A stretch of 64,000 bases of DNA, taken from contig CM044309.1 of assembly GCA_024291935.2 (NCBI GenBank), forward strand, positions 34,992,001 through 35,056,000. The letters run 5' to 3'. This document shows positions 45,838 to 58,855 of this stretch, in pieces. The notes beneath the pieces are model-generated. The model was not told the DNA's origin. It ran no database searches and was given only the letters and a program-made list of their open reading frames with translations. The stretch is from Okapia johnstoni. Lineage: Eukaryota; Chordata; Mammalia; Artiodactyla; Giraffidae. Positions within the stretch are counted from its first letter, which is position 1. The number at the start of each line of letters is the position of its first letter. The position numbers were made by a program, and so were the translations under genes.

Positions 45838-46105
45838 GCTGTTGCTGCCAAGTCGCTTCAGTCGTGTCCGAATCTGTGCGACCCTGTAGAGGGCAGCCCA
45901 CCAGGCTCCGCCGTCCCTGGGATTCTCCAGGCAAGAACACTTGAGTGGGTTGCCATTTCCTTCTCCAATGCATGAAAGTGAAGTCGCTCAGTCGCTCAGT
46001 CGTGTCCGACTCTTCGCGACCCCATGGACCGCAGCCCACCAGGCTCCTCCGTCCATGGGATTTTCCAGGCAAGAGTACTGGAGTGGGGTGCCATTGCCTT
46101 CTCTG
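45838..46105 (-). mobile_element. Bov-A2 SINE, full length, 10-bp TSD
   Basis: 268-bp dimer with two BovA units and a GAAAGTGAAG linker, rich in retained CpGs ('gtcgctcagtcgctcagtcgtg'). It is flanked by agatgaaact (45828-45837, 46106-46115), and is the same length as the copy at 16925. Confidence 0.95.
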
Positions 46106-46115
46106 AGATGAAACT

Positions 46116-47943
46116 AGCAGAGAGATTTTTCAGCCAGACATCTGTAATCATTACCCTAAGTCTGAATAAATCAATAAATCTCTGTTCAGTGCTAGTAAAT
46201 AATGTAGATGATAAAGTAGAAGATGAAGAAGAGTAAAAAATAACTGCCATTTCAATTTTTAAATGCATTTTGAGGACTGATCATACAAGAATGGCTGTTG
46301 AAGATACAGAGATAACTGGCATATGAGACAAATGGTTTTAATAAACTTTAGAAATATAATGCAATTGAGCCCTGTTCCCACATCCATTGAGTGCTGGTCC
46401 TCAGGATAATCACTTTGAACAGATTTACAATATTCTCCTCCATTGCTCTCTTTCAAAACAGTTTTGAAATATCTCTTAGAGATATGTATCTTCCATATGA
46501 CTGAATGACTTGCTTGTTGTGGGTCCTAATTTTTTCATTGTCTTTGGTAAATGGATTATTAGCATATACAAATACATAGCAAAATGGTTAAGAGCGTGGA
46601 ATCTGAATTAAAAAAGGCAGATGCTAAGGCAAGGATTCACATGCAATTAACTTTTTGAGTGTTTCCATGGAAAATTAGCAAGAGAGTGAAAGGAAAGAGG
46701 AGAGAGAAAGGGTAAAAGCCCAGCAAGGATACAGTCTGATTAAATTCTGCATAAAGCAACTTCAAGTTGATCCCACAGGGAACAGTGATGTGTAAACTAA
46801 AACCTAAGGCACAGAAGCTAATGGCTTTCATATGCCCAAACATGTCAGTGTACGGTTACTGGGCATATGCAAGGAAATATAAATTCCCTGACATTCCTTG
46901 ATGTTCATTCAAGCAATGTAAGGCACAAATAGCCTTAAGGCAGTTATACAAAAATAAGGACCATAACTGCTGGTTTTTGGAAACAAAAGAGCATAAGACT
47001 ACAGCACATAAAACAGTAAAAACTAATCTGGAAAGATCTTGGCAAAGTACCAAATGGTTCGCTTTGGTCCCGTGTTGTACTTCTCAGATCTACTCCCACC
47101 ACACAATTCAGTTCAGTCCATCCTATAATAGATTCTTCAAAATGATGGCTGGTCACAATTTCTGAGGAAAAAGAACTTAGGGAAAAAATCCATATCTGGA
47201 ACAGTAGCTATAATCGCAGTTATGCCTGATTAAGTTTAAATAATGCAGTCATTTCCAAAGCCCCATCACCTTCTGTACAAGCCAACAGGAAGAGATAAAT
47301 GGGAATGTGAACATATCACCACCCTGCATCTTTCAAACATTTCATGGTGGCAATCATGTCTGCAGTTCTCTGCAGGGATGCAGTGCTGCTTTCAGTTAAA
47401 TATCCTGGTGGGAGGGAAAGTTCAGAGGCTTCCACTTGCCCTTCCTGCCATAACAGCCCTCACTTCCTGGATCAGAGGACCACTGCAGAGATCCTGTCAG
47501 ATGCCAAGTGTGTCTGCCAGAGGCCAATTAAACACTTAGGAACTGGAGAGATGACTGCAGGATGAGTCCATGGACCTTTTGGGCACTTGGTGATTCAAAC
47601 TTGGAACATAACTTCAATTATTACCTGGTTATCATAAGTTCCATATGAAATATCTAAACTCTTGGAGATTGACTAAGCCTTGGGGATTCAGAGTTTAGAT
47701 ATTTCATTATTTCCAGTGCAGAATTACTCTAGTAATTGGCCTCAGATCTCTTTTGACAAGACTGAAGGAAAGACAAATGGTAGATCCCAATGGCAGGGTT
47801 TCAGTGGACCCCAAAGCCTCCTTCAATCTTGGTCTGTGAACTGGCTTCAGTCAGGAATTAGGAAAGAAGACATGATTTTCCTTTGCAGCTACTCGAATCA
47901 TGAATTTGGCACACTGCCTGACATGCTTCCCTGAAAGATTCCC
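46116..47943. other. Unclassified region
   Basis: No repeat family securely recognised. The stretch 47240-47930 is more balanced in composition and may be a decayed older insertion. Overlapping 73-98 codon frames there show no known domain. It holds the hairpin listed next. Confidence 0.4.
47645..47707. repeat. Perfect 18-bp inverted repeat, 27-nt loop
   Basis: ATGAAATATCTAAACTCT (47645-47662) and its exact reverse complement (47690-47707), separated by 27 nt. The predicted transcript would fold as a 63-nt hairpin. It is not inside a repeat I recognise. Confidence 0.95.
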
Positions 47944-48066
47944 TAATTAATGGAATGGCAAACCACTCTAATATTCTTGCCTGGAGAATTCCATGGAGCT
48001 GGTGCACCACAGTTCATGGAGTCGCAGAGTCAGATATGACAGAGCGACTAACACCTTCACTTCAGA
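47944..48066 (+). repeat. Bov-tA SINE, 3' part
   Basis: 'atattcttgcctggagaattcc' and 'gacagagcgactaacaccttcacttc'. The head is missing and the middle shortened. Confidence 0.85.
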
Positions 48067-49307
48067 ATTTTTCTTGTTCTATATCACGTAATGTTCTGAT
48101 AGTCTGCACATTTACCTTATTTTTAGGAAGATGAGACTTATTATCACCTGCAAAATATTTCTGCAGATTAAAACTTCAGTTTAAATGTACACTTAGTCTC
48201 TGGCAGTTAAATATTGCACTATTCTCATGAGGAGCTCACCTCAATGACAGCATCTTCCAACATTATACTTGGTCCATCAAAGATATTCCTGTATTTTAAA
48301 GATACAAATGTTGCTCTCACCTATGTAGTTTCTCAGTAACCTAGTGAAGGGAGTGCCCTTTCAGAAAAAGCAATATGGGAAGGACCAGTTGCACATGATA
48401 AATCCATTCCAACGTGCTTATTTCCTTAAGAAAGCCCTTGGATTCTTTCCTCTATATTATACCACGGAAGTTCTGATATCTCAACCTCATTGAGTAACCA
48501 CTGAGTGACCATTGAGTCAAAAATTTTTACTCAACCAACCAGGGTAAAAGGCTAGAGACCTTTCCACCTGCCGCAACCAACACATGACATTCAGATTCAC
48601 TGGTAGGTGCAGCCGTATCAATAAATTTGACTTTTTCCATGCATAAACATTTTGCAATTCATTTTGAAGTATGAGATATTTTCTCCCAGGTTACTATGAG
48701 CATTCCTGCTTGGAGCATGCTAAGAACTGACCCTAGTTACAATATACTTGAGGCGAATCTTGAGAAAAGATGTATTTCTTATAAGATAACTGTACCAGGA
48801 AAAGTAATTAAAGAACCTTAATAAAAGAAGACTAATCAAAAACACAGAAGGGAAGGCTTCTTCCACTAGAAAAGAAACTTCTGAGTGTTCAGATGTTCAA
48901 CATTCTTAACATTATCCAAGTCTTCCCAAATGTTCTATTCCAAATCTCAGCATCTTTTCCTTCCCAAGTGATGCCCTGACTTTCATATGAGAGATTTGAT
49001 GAGGCTCTGAATTTATTTTCTGTAACCCATACAGTTAAGTTTTGTTTCTGATTTTCCAGAGAGATTATCATAGAACTTTAGGAGTAAGAGACGTTTAGAA
49101 TCATCATAGAAGTTCTGTGACTCTCTGAATGTGAGTTGGCTGAGAGTCACATAATTCAAGAGAGTTTAAGGATATGAGATATAATTTTCATTCTGAAAGT
49201 GTCTCATTGCCCTGAGGAGCAGTCATCTCACTCCACGTGTTTTTGGTCATCATAGGAGTCATAACAGTTAGATGTGGCTACTTCAGTTCTCCAAACATGT
49301 GCTTCCT
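48067..49307. other. No gene recognised
   Basis: Unclassified single-copy-looking DNA. Confidence 0.5.
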
Positions 49308-49611
49308 TTTTTACTGAAGTATAGTTGATGTACAATATTATATGTTACAGATATACAATATAATGATTCACAATTTTTAAAGATTGTACTCTATTTATAG
49401 TTCTTATCAAATATTGACTATATTCCCATGTTCTACAATATATCCTTGCAGCTTACTTTATAGGTGATGATTTGTACTTTGTAATCCCCTACCCCAATAT
49501 TGCACCTCCTTCCTTCCCTGTCCACAATGGTATCACTAGTTTTTTCTCTATGTCTATCAGTTTGCTTCATTTTTGTTTTATTCTCTTTTTACTTTGTTTA
49601 GTCGCTACAAC

Positions 49612-49828
49612 TCTTTGTTGTTGTTTAGTCGTTAAGTCATGTCTGACTCTTTTGCATCTCCATGGACTGTAGCCTGCCAGACTCCTGTGTCCATGGAATT
49701 TTCTAGGCAAGGATACTGGAGTGGATTGCCATTTCCTTCTCCAGGGGATCTTCCCAATCCAGCGATCAAACCCATGTCTCCTGCATTGGCAGGCATATTC
49801 TTTACCACTGAGCCACCAGGGAATCTGA
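49612..49828 (-). repeat. Bov-tA SINE nested in L1
   Basis: 'gttgttgtttagtcgttaagtcatg', 'ggatactggagtggattgcc', and inverted head 'actgagccaccagggaatc'. L1 sequence continues on both sides. Confidence 0.93.
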
Positions 49829-50006
49829 AAAATACAAGCTAGTGAATCATATATTCACTAGGTAATTTTTAAGATTCCACATATAAGTTATATCATACAC
49901 TATTTGTCTTTCTTTGACTTATTTCACTTACCATAATAATATCCTCCAAGTCCATCCATGTTGTAAAGGGCAAAATTTCATTCTTATTTTTAGCTGAGTA
50001 GTATTC

Positions 50007-50008
<2 letters not shown>

Positions 50009-50062
<54 letters not shown>
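50009..50062 (+). repeat. (GT)27 microsatellite
   Basis: 54 bp of uninterrupted GT within the L1, between 'gtattcca' and 'accacatctcc'. Confidence 0.98.
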
Positions 50063-50064
<2 letters not shown>

Positions 50065-50540
50065 CACATCTCCATCTATTCATCTGTCAATGTACACTTA
50101 GATTGCTTCCATATCTTGGCAGTTGTAAACAATTCTACTAAGAACACTGGGATGCATTTATTTTCCCTTTTCTCCATTTCCTCACCAATACTTATTATCT
50201 GTGTTTTTTATCATGATAAACATTCTGACAGGTGTGAGGTGATGTCTCATTATGGTTTTTATTTGAATTTCACTAATGATTGACAATATTGAACATCTTT
50301 TCATATGCCTGGTAGCCATCTGCATTTCCACTTTGGAAAAATGTCTATTTTGTTCTTCTGCCTATTTTTTAATTGGGTTGTTTATATTTTTATGTTGATG
50401 TCTATCAGCTATTTATATATGTTGGCTATTAACCCTTTATTGGTCACATCATTTGCAAATATTTTCTCCCATTCAGCAAGTTGTCCATTTATTTGTAAAG
50501 ATCCCTTTACCTTTGGTGATCTCTTAAGAAGCTGATGCAT

Positions 50541-51021
50541 TTAGGTATTGATATCATCTTCCTTTTACCTGCCTAAGAATCATTTTTGCTTCTCGAATAC
50601 AGAGATTCGTGTCTGTAGTCAATTACAGAAAATCTTAAGCATCTCTTTAAATAGAACTTTTCCTTCATTGGTTCAATTCTCTTCTAAAATTCCTAATGTA
50701 AGTAAACATTTCATGACAAATATGTTCGATTATATTTTTCATTGCAAATTTTATTTTTTGTCTTCTTCTAAAATGTTTGTTCTTTTTATGATTTGTGCTT
50801 CTTTCTCATATTTTCTATGTTGCAGTCGTTCTCATTCACTCTGCCTAATTTCCTTGTATTTTACTTTTAATTGCAAATTTCTATTCAGTGGAGTTTTTCT
50901 GTGCAATTTTCATCTGGCCTGGGATAAGTCATCCCTCTTTAGAAGACATATATCTTTTCTTACAGCATATGTACACCATCTTATTTCATGTAGTTTATTT
51001 TGTCCATTTTTATGTTTTATT
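50541..51021. other. T-rich unclassified sequence
   Basis: Long open frame on the plus strand results from T-rich codons and runs into the SINE at 51022. No domain; not a gene. Confidence 0.45.
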
Positions 51022-51243
51022 TGGGCTTCCCAAGTGACTCAGCTGGTAAAGAACCCACTTGTCAATGAAAGCAGAAGACACAGAAGATGTGAGTTTGATC
51101 CCTGGATCAGGAATATGCCCTGGAGAAGGAAATGGCAACCCACTCTAGCATTCTTGCCTAGAAAATTCCATGGACAGAGGAGCCTGGTGAGTTACATTCC
51201 ATGGGGTTGCAAAGAGTTGGACATAACTGAGCATGCATACATG
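51022..51243 (+). repeat. Bov-tA SINE, near full length
   Basis: 'gggcttcccaagtgactcagc', 'gtttgatccctggatcagg', 'aatggcaacccactctagc' and 'ggacataactgagcatgc'. Similar atgttttatt/atgtttattatt flanks suggest a degraded TSD. Confidence 0.93.
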
Positions 51244-54200
51244 TTTATTATTTGTCTTTCGCTATGCACATTATGTTTTGCTGCTTTTGAATCAACTTAA
51301 ATTCAATTCTCAGCTTGTGGTTCCCTTAGACAGATGAGAAGTGTAAATTTAAACTCCAAACCAATGTGGTTGCACATTTGCAATGTAGACCTTTTGTTCA
51401 TGGTTTTTCTTCTTCCTTGTTCACAAGAAATGTTTCTAGGTTGTTGCTTTCAATTTTTCCATCTAATCTTTTACTAATAATTACTTTAGCCCTTTTGATT
51501 CTCAGCTTTCTTCAGGAGCTTCACTTCCAAACTCCTTGTCCAAGGCCTGGTCTTCTGGGAGAGCATCTAGCTTTTCTGGAACTCTTCTGCAGGGAAGTTG
51601 TGGATTTCAGTTTTATTTTCTAATCAGTTTTCTCTTTTTTTTAACCTCAAGGAATTCACTCCCATTACAGTGAATACATTAAAAAATGATTTGTTATATT
51701 TTGTCCACATAGAAACGTATGTTTCTAGTGAAATTTTCAGGGTATGCTGCATTATTGCCAAAATTACAAATCCTGAAATTCTCATTTTAAAACTTCATTT
51801 GATCTGAGACCTCCTTAAAAATAATTTTTAATTTCCACATAGTTGTGAATATTTTTGCTTAATTTTGAGATTTATTGAAGGGTTAGTCTAAAGTATGACC
51901 CAACTGGGGAATTTACTGATGTTTCTTGTGTGGTCTAGTGTATCACTGATTTGATAAATGTAAGGAAAATGAAAATGTTGAAATATTTTTAGAGGAAGAA
52001 ATGTCAATTATCATTTTAATAATTAAATCTACTAAATAGACTGTATGTCTTTACTTTATGTCTTATCACTTGTCAAAAATTGAAAGTAGGCATGTTCAAA
52101 ACCATTGTACTGTCTTATTTTCTTCCCATTTCCTCTAGCAGTTTCTGCTCTGTATATGTTAATATACTGTTATTTTCTGCATAGATTTTGATTCTTTTAT
52201 ATCTTCAATGTGAATAGTAGCTTTTATCTTTCTTCCATTTACTGGTTTTGTTTTGTAATTATGCCTCAGTGGATATTCATAGTCTCACGCCTAATAAATA
52301 ATAGAATTTGTTTGCTGAATATGCCTTTGCCTATCTTTTTATTGTTTACATTTCCTCCTATTTGGTTGTGGGTTCTTTCTTGTAGGTACATGTTTAGCTA
52401 TTTTGGAGTGTGTTTTCATGGTGAGCTTAACCTTTCTTCATTTACGATTGTGTATGAAATATTTAGTCACATGAGCATCACTGTGTTTCATGCTCTGTTT
52501 ATTTTGTTCTTTCTTTCTGTTTCCTGTCTTTCTCCACGCAGATATTTTCTTTGCTTAGTTTCTATAATAATTTAGAAGCTACTGTTTTTATTTTTCTGCT
52601 GATTACTTAAAATTTAATATTTGAAAGTGTAGTGTAATATATATATTTAAATTTTTCTACATCAGTGCAGAAGTGTCATTCACTGACTTCCTCCTATGAA
52701 AGATAAGAAGCCTAGCAGGCTTTACTTCCATGCCTCTTGCCATCAACCTCACTCCATTGCCCAGTTTTAATAAAAGATAATCTGGATTCAGAGGTTTGAT
52801 TTGTTACTAATGTTTGCTATGTATCTTCCCTTAATTTTTTAATATTTACTTGAAATTTTACAGCTGTTGATAAAGAGAAGCAATGGTCAAATAGTTTCAG
52901 TGCTCACTGGTTGACATTTTATACCACAACTTCCTCATTTTTGTGATCTCTGCTTGAATTAATCTCTTGTTTGACTGGTTAATTTCTTTCTTTTTTTCTT
53001 GAAGTGAATGTTGGCAGCCTATTTTCTGAGAGTTTGTATACAAGAAAAGAACTTTCTGTTGCCAAAGCACATGACCAATAATCTGGCTGAGTACAGAATT
53101 TTTCATTGTGAACATTATCCTTCAAAAAAACTATTACTCCATTTTTTCCCCTAGGCATTTAGGAATGGAGGATTAATTCTTATACCCTGATGTGGGTTCT
53201 TTTTTTTATCTTTTAAAAATATATATTAGGTCAGAGATCCAGTTGTCCTTGGAGAAAAAGTGAGGTTATCAACTCCCTGCTTAAGTCAAACAGGGCCTCT
53301 GCCTCTCTTCAACAGTTTTTCCCTGTTTTCTTTGCCTGGAGTAGAAACAAGCCCTGACAGGATACGAACTTATCATTTGTGCAGCTTCTCACACCAGACA
53401 GATGGCTCGGCCACACTGAGGTCCATCAATGTCAGGAGCCAACCTCCATGTTGTCAACTCTCTGCTTGGTTGGAACTATTCATTCCAGGAACAAATTCTA
53501 CAAATCTCTAATTCTACTAATGGAGCCCAAAACCACATGTTTGAAAAAGAAAAAAGCAATTCAAGTATAATGCTACAAGTCTACTTAACCTCTATCATTC
53601 ACCTACTGATTTACGTAGTAAAAATTATTTTATTTCCTAGCCTCACTTTCCGTATTCATGTATATTTCTCAATCCAATCGTTGCTCTTCATAAGAAGATG
53701 TATATGGCCCAGCCTCTTAATTCTCAATATCAACACAAAACATAAACTGCTTGGCATAAAAGTAGATGGTACATATGCATGCAATACATACTAAATGGCC
53801 CTGCTTTGACTTTCGCTGAGCTGAACTTGATTACCTATGCCTTCTGCTTTTGTGAAGGCTATTAAAGGAAATCATCTTGACACTCATAAGTGCATTTGGT
53901 GAAATAGTGTACATTACATGGTACAGTAAGGCTGTCATCTATAAGTTCAGCCTTAACCTAAGTTTTCCCTAAGAAGGGATATTTCCCATGTTGTTCTCAA
54001 GGTATATCCTCATCTCTAAACTTAGGCTATTGTCTTATAGCTCAGTTTCAGTAACTGCATTCTGCCCTAGTAAAGCTGTATCTCTTCTATTAAGTCTTTG
54101 TGCTTCCTTGTCTTTATCAGTTTGCCTTGTTATTAGAGTGCTGCCCCAAGCTCCAGTCCTTGTGATTGAATGAGGTCTATCTGGCATCAGATAAACTGCT

Positions 54201-54590
54201 CTGACATAGACTCTTCCTACACAAGAGTTCTCAGTCTATTATTCTCTTTGCATTTCTTGGCCATTGCCACACCTTATTCAGAGCCTTCTAATTTCCTTCC
54301 AGTTGCATATTTTAGAGGCTTTCCAAAAAAATCACACCTTAGTGGGCCCATGTGGCCCTAAGAACCTACATTCCTAAATTCAATCTGACCTACCATTCCA
54401 CAGGCCCACAGTTCTAGCACAATACTTCTTTTTCCTGGAAAATGTTTTGGTGCTGAAATATTAAAACTAAATGCAAAGAAGAAAATATGCACAGGAAGAA
54501 ATTTTTTCAAAAATTCTGTCCAAATATCTTTTTCTTTTAACCCCAAAGAGCGAAGCTACCATTTATTAGGCACATAGTTTGTTCCAATCT
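51244..54590. other. AT-rich unclassified region
   Basis: About 3.3 kb of T-rich DNA on the plus strand with open frames up to 121 codons (52210, 53429) that show no domain. It probably contains old diverged repeats I cannot name. No splice-and-domain evidence of exons. Confidence 0.4.
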
Positions 54591-54672
54591 TTTTTTCTTT
54601 TTTTGAAGTTTATTTATTTATTTTAAACAGAGGATAGTTTCTTTACAATATTGTGGTGGTTTTTGCCATACA
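54591..54672 (-). repeat. Ruminant L1 3' tail, very short
   Basis: T-run then 'tttattttaaacagagg...tacaatattgtggtggtttttgccatac': antisense of the L1 terminus also seen at 29100 and 42120. Its internal (5') end abuts the 5'-truncated BovB directly. Confidence 0.8.
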
Positions 54673-55665
54673 TCCACCTTACCTGCCTCCTGAAAAATCT
54701 ATGCAGGTCAAGAAGCAACAGTTAGAATCCAACATGGAACAATGGACAAATTGGGAAAGGAGTATATCGAGGTTGTATATTGTCACCTTGCTTATTTAAC
54801 TTCTATGCAGAGTACATCATATGAAATGCCAAGCTGGATGAAGCACAAGCTAGAATCAAGATTGCCGGGAGAAATATCAATAACCTCAGATATGCAGATG
54901 ACACCACCCTTATGGCAGAAAGTGAAGAGGAACCAAGGAGCCTCTTGATGAAAGTGAAAGAGGAGAGTGAAAAAGCTGGCTTAAAACTCAACATTCAAAA
55001 AACTAAGATCACGGTATCCAGTCCCATCACTTCATGACAAATAGATGGGGAAACAATGGAAACAGTGACAGACTTTATTTTCCTGGGCTCCAAAATCACT
55101 GCAGATGGTGATTGCAGCCATGAAATTAAAAGACGTTTGCTCCTTGGAAGAAAAGATATGAAAAACTTAGACAGCGTATTAAAAAGCAGAGACATTACTT
55201 TACTAACAAAGGCCCATCTAATCAAAGCTGTGGTTTTTCCAGTAGCATGTATGTATGTGACAGTTGGACCATAAAGAAAGCTGAGTGCCCAAGAATTGAT
55301 ACTTTTGAACTGTGGTGCTGGAGAAGACTCTTGCGAGTCCCTTGGACTGCAAGATCAAACCAGATCAATCTTAAACAAAATCAGTCCTGAATATTCATTG
55401 GAAGGACTGATGCTTAAGCTGAAACTCCAATCCTTTGGCCACCCAATGCAAAGAACTGACTCCTTGGAAAAGACCCTGATCCTGGGAAATACTGAAGGCA
55501 GGAAGAGAAGGGGACAACAGAGGATGAGATAGTTGGATGGCATCATTGACTCGGTGGACACCAGCTCCAGGAGTTGGTTTTGGAAAAGGAAGCCTGGCAG
55601 TGCTGCAGTCCATGGGGTCGCAAAGAGTCAGACATGACTGAGAGACTGAACTGAACTGAACTGAC
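54673..55665 (+). mobile_element. BovB LINE, 3' ~1 kb
   Basis: Begins in the RT region ('cttacctgcctcctgaaaaatc') and keeps the catalytic YADD box (54891-54902) followed by 'TTLMAESEEE', then 'LNIQKTKI', 'SKITADGDCSHEIKRR', the C-terminal segment and an 'actgaactgaactgac' tail. Small indels break the frame, and block A is absent, so it is inactive. Confidence 0.95.
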
Positions 55666-55874
55666 ATGAATCACCCACTCTCTTTTGAAGATATAGATTG
55701 AATAGTTCTAATTTGAATCTGATAAATCAAAGAACAAAACAATCTAATTATTTTAATAAATGAGTATTTCATTTCTGTGATACTCATTTTATCTCCTTGA
55801 ATCTTTACACGAGTTTTTGAGTTTTGCTGATGACTTTGCACACAGTTATTTCTATTTATCATGAGAATTTATTG

Positions 55875-56010
55875 CATCCCTATTATAGCCATAACTTTTC
55901 CCAAGCATTTCACATGTACTACCTCACTCCATCTCATATCAGATCTCTGAGACAAGATCATCACCATTTCATAGATGAGAAAACTGAAACACACAGCTCC
56001 CAAAGGCATT
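55875..56010 (+). repeat. MIR SINE
   Basis: 'caagcatttcacatgtac' and 'catcaccatttcatagatgagaaaactgaaac' follow MIR order. Confidence 0.75.
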
Positions 56011-56144
56011 TTATGTCAAATGAACTTCTAATACAAACATTCTGGACAGAAAAGGAAAATGAGACCCAATCATTAGTATAATAATGTTGACCTAGTGCGT
56101 ACTGATGCTATGAAAAAATACATATGTGTTTTATTTAAACAAAT

Positions 56145-56355
56145 ACAACTGCCAGACACTTTTCTATTATTAAATAAATATCCATAATTAACAAATATCA
56201 ACTCAATTAAACCTCAGAACAATACGATAAACGCTATTATTATCTCCATTTTACAGATGGGAAAGTTGAGACAAAAAGAAATTATAGCATGTTCAAGATA
56301 ATTCAGTAAGTAGTGAAGCAAAATTTCAGATCCTAGCAGTCAGGTTTTGCTGTTC
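56145..56355 (+). repeat. MIR SINE
   Basis: 'aaacctcagaacaatacg', 'tattatctccattttacagatggg' and 'gataattcagtaagtagtg' are the typical MIR core and 3' part. Confidence 0.8.
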
Positions 56356-57478
56356 CTGTACATCACCATTCTGCTAAAATTAAAGACGAGACAGCATAGG
56401 CAAGTCTATATAGAGCAATAACCAGTAATGTAATACTTCATAATGCTTTCCATAGATTTGAGATTTTTGACTTTGGCATATAGCTTCTTTCATTGAAAAT
56501 AACAATGCTTTATGTGTCTTTGCTCAGGTTTTCAGAAAGAAAGGATGAAAACCAATGACTAGCAAGGGGAGTTAAAATGAATGTTCATGGGATTTCTCCT
56601 TGGGAAAGATATTTTCTAAGAATGTATTATTCATTGAGGGGGATTATAACATCTGAGCAAAACATATTCATAGAATTATTAAATTTGAAATACAAGGTGT
56701 AAAAAAGAGAATACTATCCAGAAGTATTTTTCTGCAGAAAAATTTTATCACCCTAGCTTCAAACCTTAAGCTCATGCATATTTAGCATTAGTGAAAACCT
56801 CTTTATTTTTAAAGAAGTAAAATAAACTCCATTTCATGTGATGCACTAGTAAGGTGGCACCAGAAAACATATTTTGAAATTTATTCTTTTCATCTTTCTA
56901 CATTTTTATAACTCCCTGCTTGTCCTTGGGAATTTGTTTCTTTAAACACTTTATTGGTCGGTGTCTGCCCCTTGTGGTAAGCCAAGGAGGCAGCAGCCAT
57001 AACACATTGGTTATATGTATTTCAGTTCAGCTTACAGAATGTGTATCATTGGGGACCCCAGTATTTCAGCACAAAATCAGCCCTGACACTTTGGGCTTTG
57101 TAAGGTGGGGCAAGGCCAGTGGGGGATGAGGGGAGGGGAACATTGCAGTCATAATGCCCCAAGCTTCTGAAGGAGCTAGAATATTGCAGGGTCTGACTGT
57201 GACAGATTTCCTAGGCACCTGTGACTCTGGCTATGCTGGTCCAGGATTATAGGATAAGCACCATGGGCCTCAGAGCCTAGTACTTTCTTGGGTAACTGTG
57301 AGAACTTATGTATTTAATATATCACTTCATTTTCACAAACAGTTTTTCAACTACACAGTTCAATTGCAGAGCTACCCTGAAATCAAATACAATATATATA
57401 TTTTTTTGTCCAAAATGCGAACATTGAGGCAGTATCTTTGTTAAATCTTGTTATTGATATAGAGAATGTATTTACAAG
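56356..57478. other. No gene recognised
   Basis: Unclassified. 56910-57300 is more GC-balanced (gtggggcaaggccagtggggg near 57103) but carries no long frame or known motif. Confidence 0.45.
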
Positions 57479-57775
57479 CATCCTGGAAGAATCTGCCTGC
57501 AATGCAGGAGACCCTGGTTTGATCCCTGGGTTGGGAAGATCCACTGGAGAAGGGATAGGCTACCCACTCCAGTAATCTTGGTCTTTCTTTGTGGGTCAGC
57601 TGGTAAAGAATCCACCTGCAATGCAGGAGACCTGGGTTCAATCCCTGGGTTAGGAAGATCCCCTGGAGAAAGGAAAGGCTACCCACTCCAGTATTCTGGC
57701 CTGAAGAATTCTATGGACTGTATAGTCCATGGGGTCACAAAGAGTCGGACACAACTGAGTGAGTTTCACTTCGCT
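57479..57775 (+). repeat. Bov-tA SINE dimer
   Basis: Two head-to-tail units: a first unit cut at 'ccactccagtaatcttgg' (57582) and a second full unit with B-box 'ggttcaatcc', 'agtattctggcctgaag' and tail 'gactgagtgagtttcacttc'. Confidence 0.92.
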
Positions 57776-57875
57776 GGAGAGAGTAAGAGGTTAAAGGAAG
57801 TGAGGAAGGAAGAATATATCAATGCTGAATCTGAATGAATATATTTCACCACTATTCTGTGTTTGTAATTTATTT

Positions 57876-58110
57876 TTTTAACTTTTTATTTTATATTGAA
57901 GTATATTTGATTAGTAATGTTGTGTTAGTTTCAGTTGTACAGCAAAGTGATTCAGCTATACATGTATATGTATCTATTATTTTTCAAATTCTTTTCCCAT
58001 TTAGGTTGTTAGATAATATTAAGTAATTAATTAGGTAATATGGAACAGAGTTCCCTATGCTATATAGCAGGTCCTTGTTGGTTATCCATTTTAAATATAG
58101 CAGGGATTAA
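57876..58110 (-). repeat. L1 3' UTR fragment
   Basis: Antisense L1: 'ttgaagtatatttgattagtaatg', 'gttagtttcagttgtacagc' and 'ttccctatgctatatagcagg'. Confidence 0.85.
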
Positions 58111-58855
58111 TTTTTTTATAGAGACAATATTCTAGTTATGGTGGTGAAATACCATTGACTTCCACTCAGAAATGTGAATTAAAATATTTGATTCTCAGGG
58201 GGAACAAGATGGTGGAGGAGTAGGTGGACATGGAGTACATCTCTCTCCATGGATACATCAGGAATACATCTATGACACAGAAGTGCATGCAGAACACCAG
58301 CTGAGAGCAGACAGGAGTAACTGACCAGTGGAAAGAATATAGAACCATGCAAACTCAGTAGGAGGAAGGAACTAGAGGGAAAAACAGAAGTGTTGGTAGG
58401 ACTGCACCTGCCCTCGGCGAGTGGGGGAACTGAAGCAGGTGTCCAATCTCCACATCAGGGTAACTGTCTGAGTCAGAGGAAGAACATATAAGGCTGAGAG
58501 TGAAACAACTAATCTGCGACAGCCTAAATGGAATGAGAATCAGACAGTCCTTGCCACAGCCATACATACCCCGGACAGGGACGCAGGTCCTCTGAAAGGC
58601 ACAGCAGCTGGGAGCTGGAGTTTAAGGATTGTTGAGCAATCCCAGGGACAGGGCTGCTGTTGACTGTGGAGAGACAGATTGATGGGATGTAAGGGAGGAG
58701 ATGGTGGTGGGAAATGCCTGTGGAGGAAAGCCAGGCAGCTATGGAAGCAAGGCGATACTGCTGAGTCATGCATAGGGGGTGGAGCCATCACCATAGCCTC
58801 TCTCTCCACAGGCCAGTATAGGGAGCTGAACAATAGAGAGGCTGGCCCACCGAAT

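Larger units (their letters stand above)
49308..50540 (-). repeat. L1 ORF2 end and 3' UTR, split by SINE and microsatellite
   Basis: Antisense L1: 'ttttttactgaagtatagttg' at the UTR end, then after the nested SINE 'tccaagtccatccatgttg', 'tagctgagtagtattccag', the GT tract, 'taccacatctccatctattcatctg', 'ggtgtgaggtgatgtctcattatgg' and 'ttggctattaaccctttattgg'. This covers the C-terminal part of ORF2 in decayed form. Confidence 0.88.

Noticed and set aside
47243..47539. Overlapping 98- and 73-codon frames in a balanced-composition region
   Set aside because: No domain, two frames open at once, and no splice or conservation evidence; possibly an old unrecognised insertion.
50548..51300. A 250-codon plus-strand open frame, one of the two longest in the window
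   Set aside because: The first part is T-rich sequence giving Phe/Ser/Leu-rich text with no domain, and the last third is read-through of the Bov-tA SINE at 51022-51243. Not a gene.
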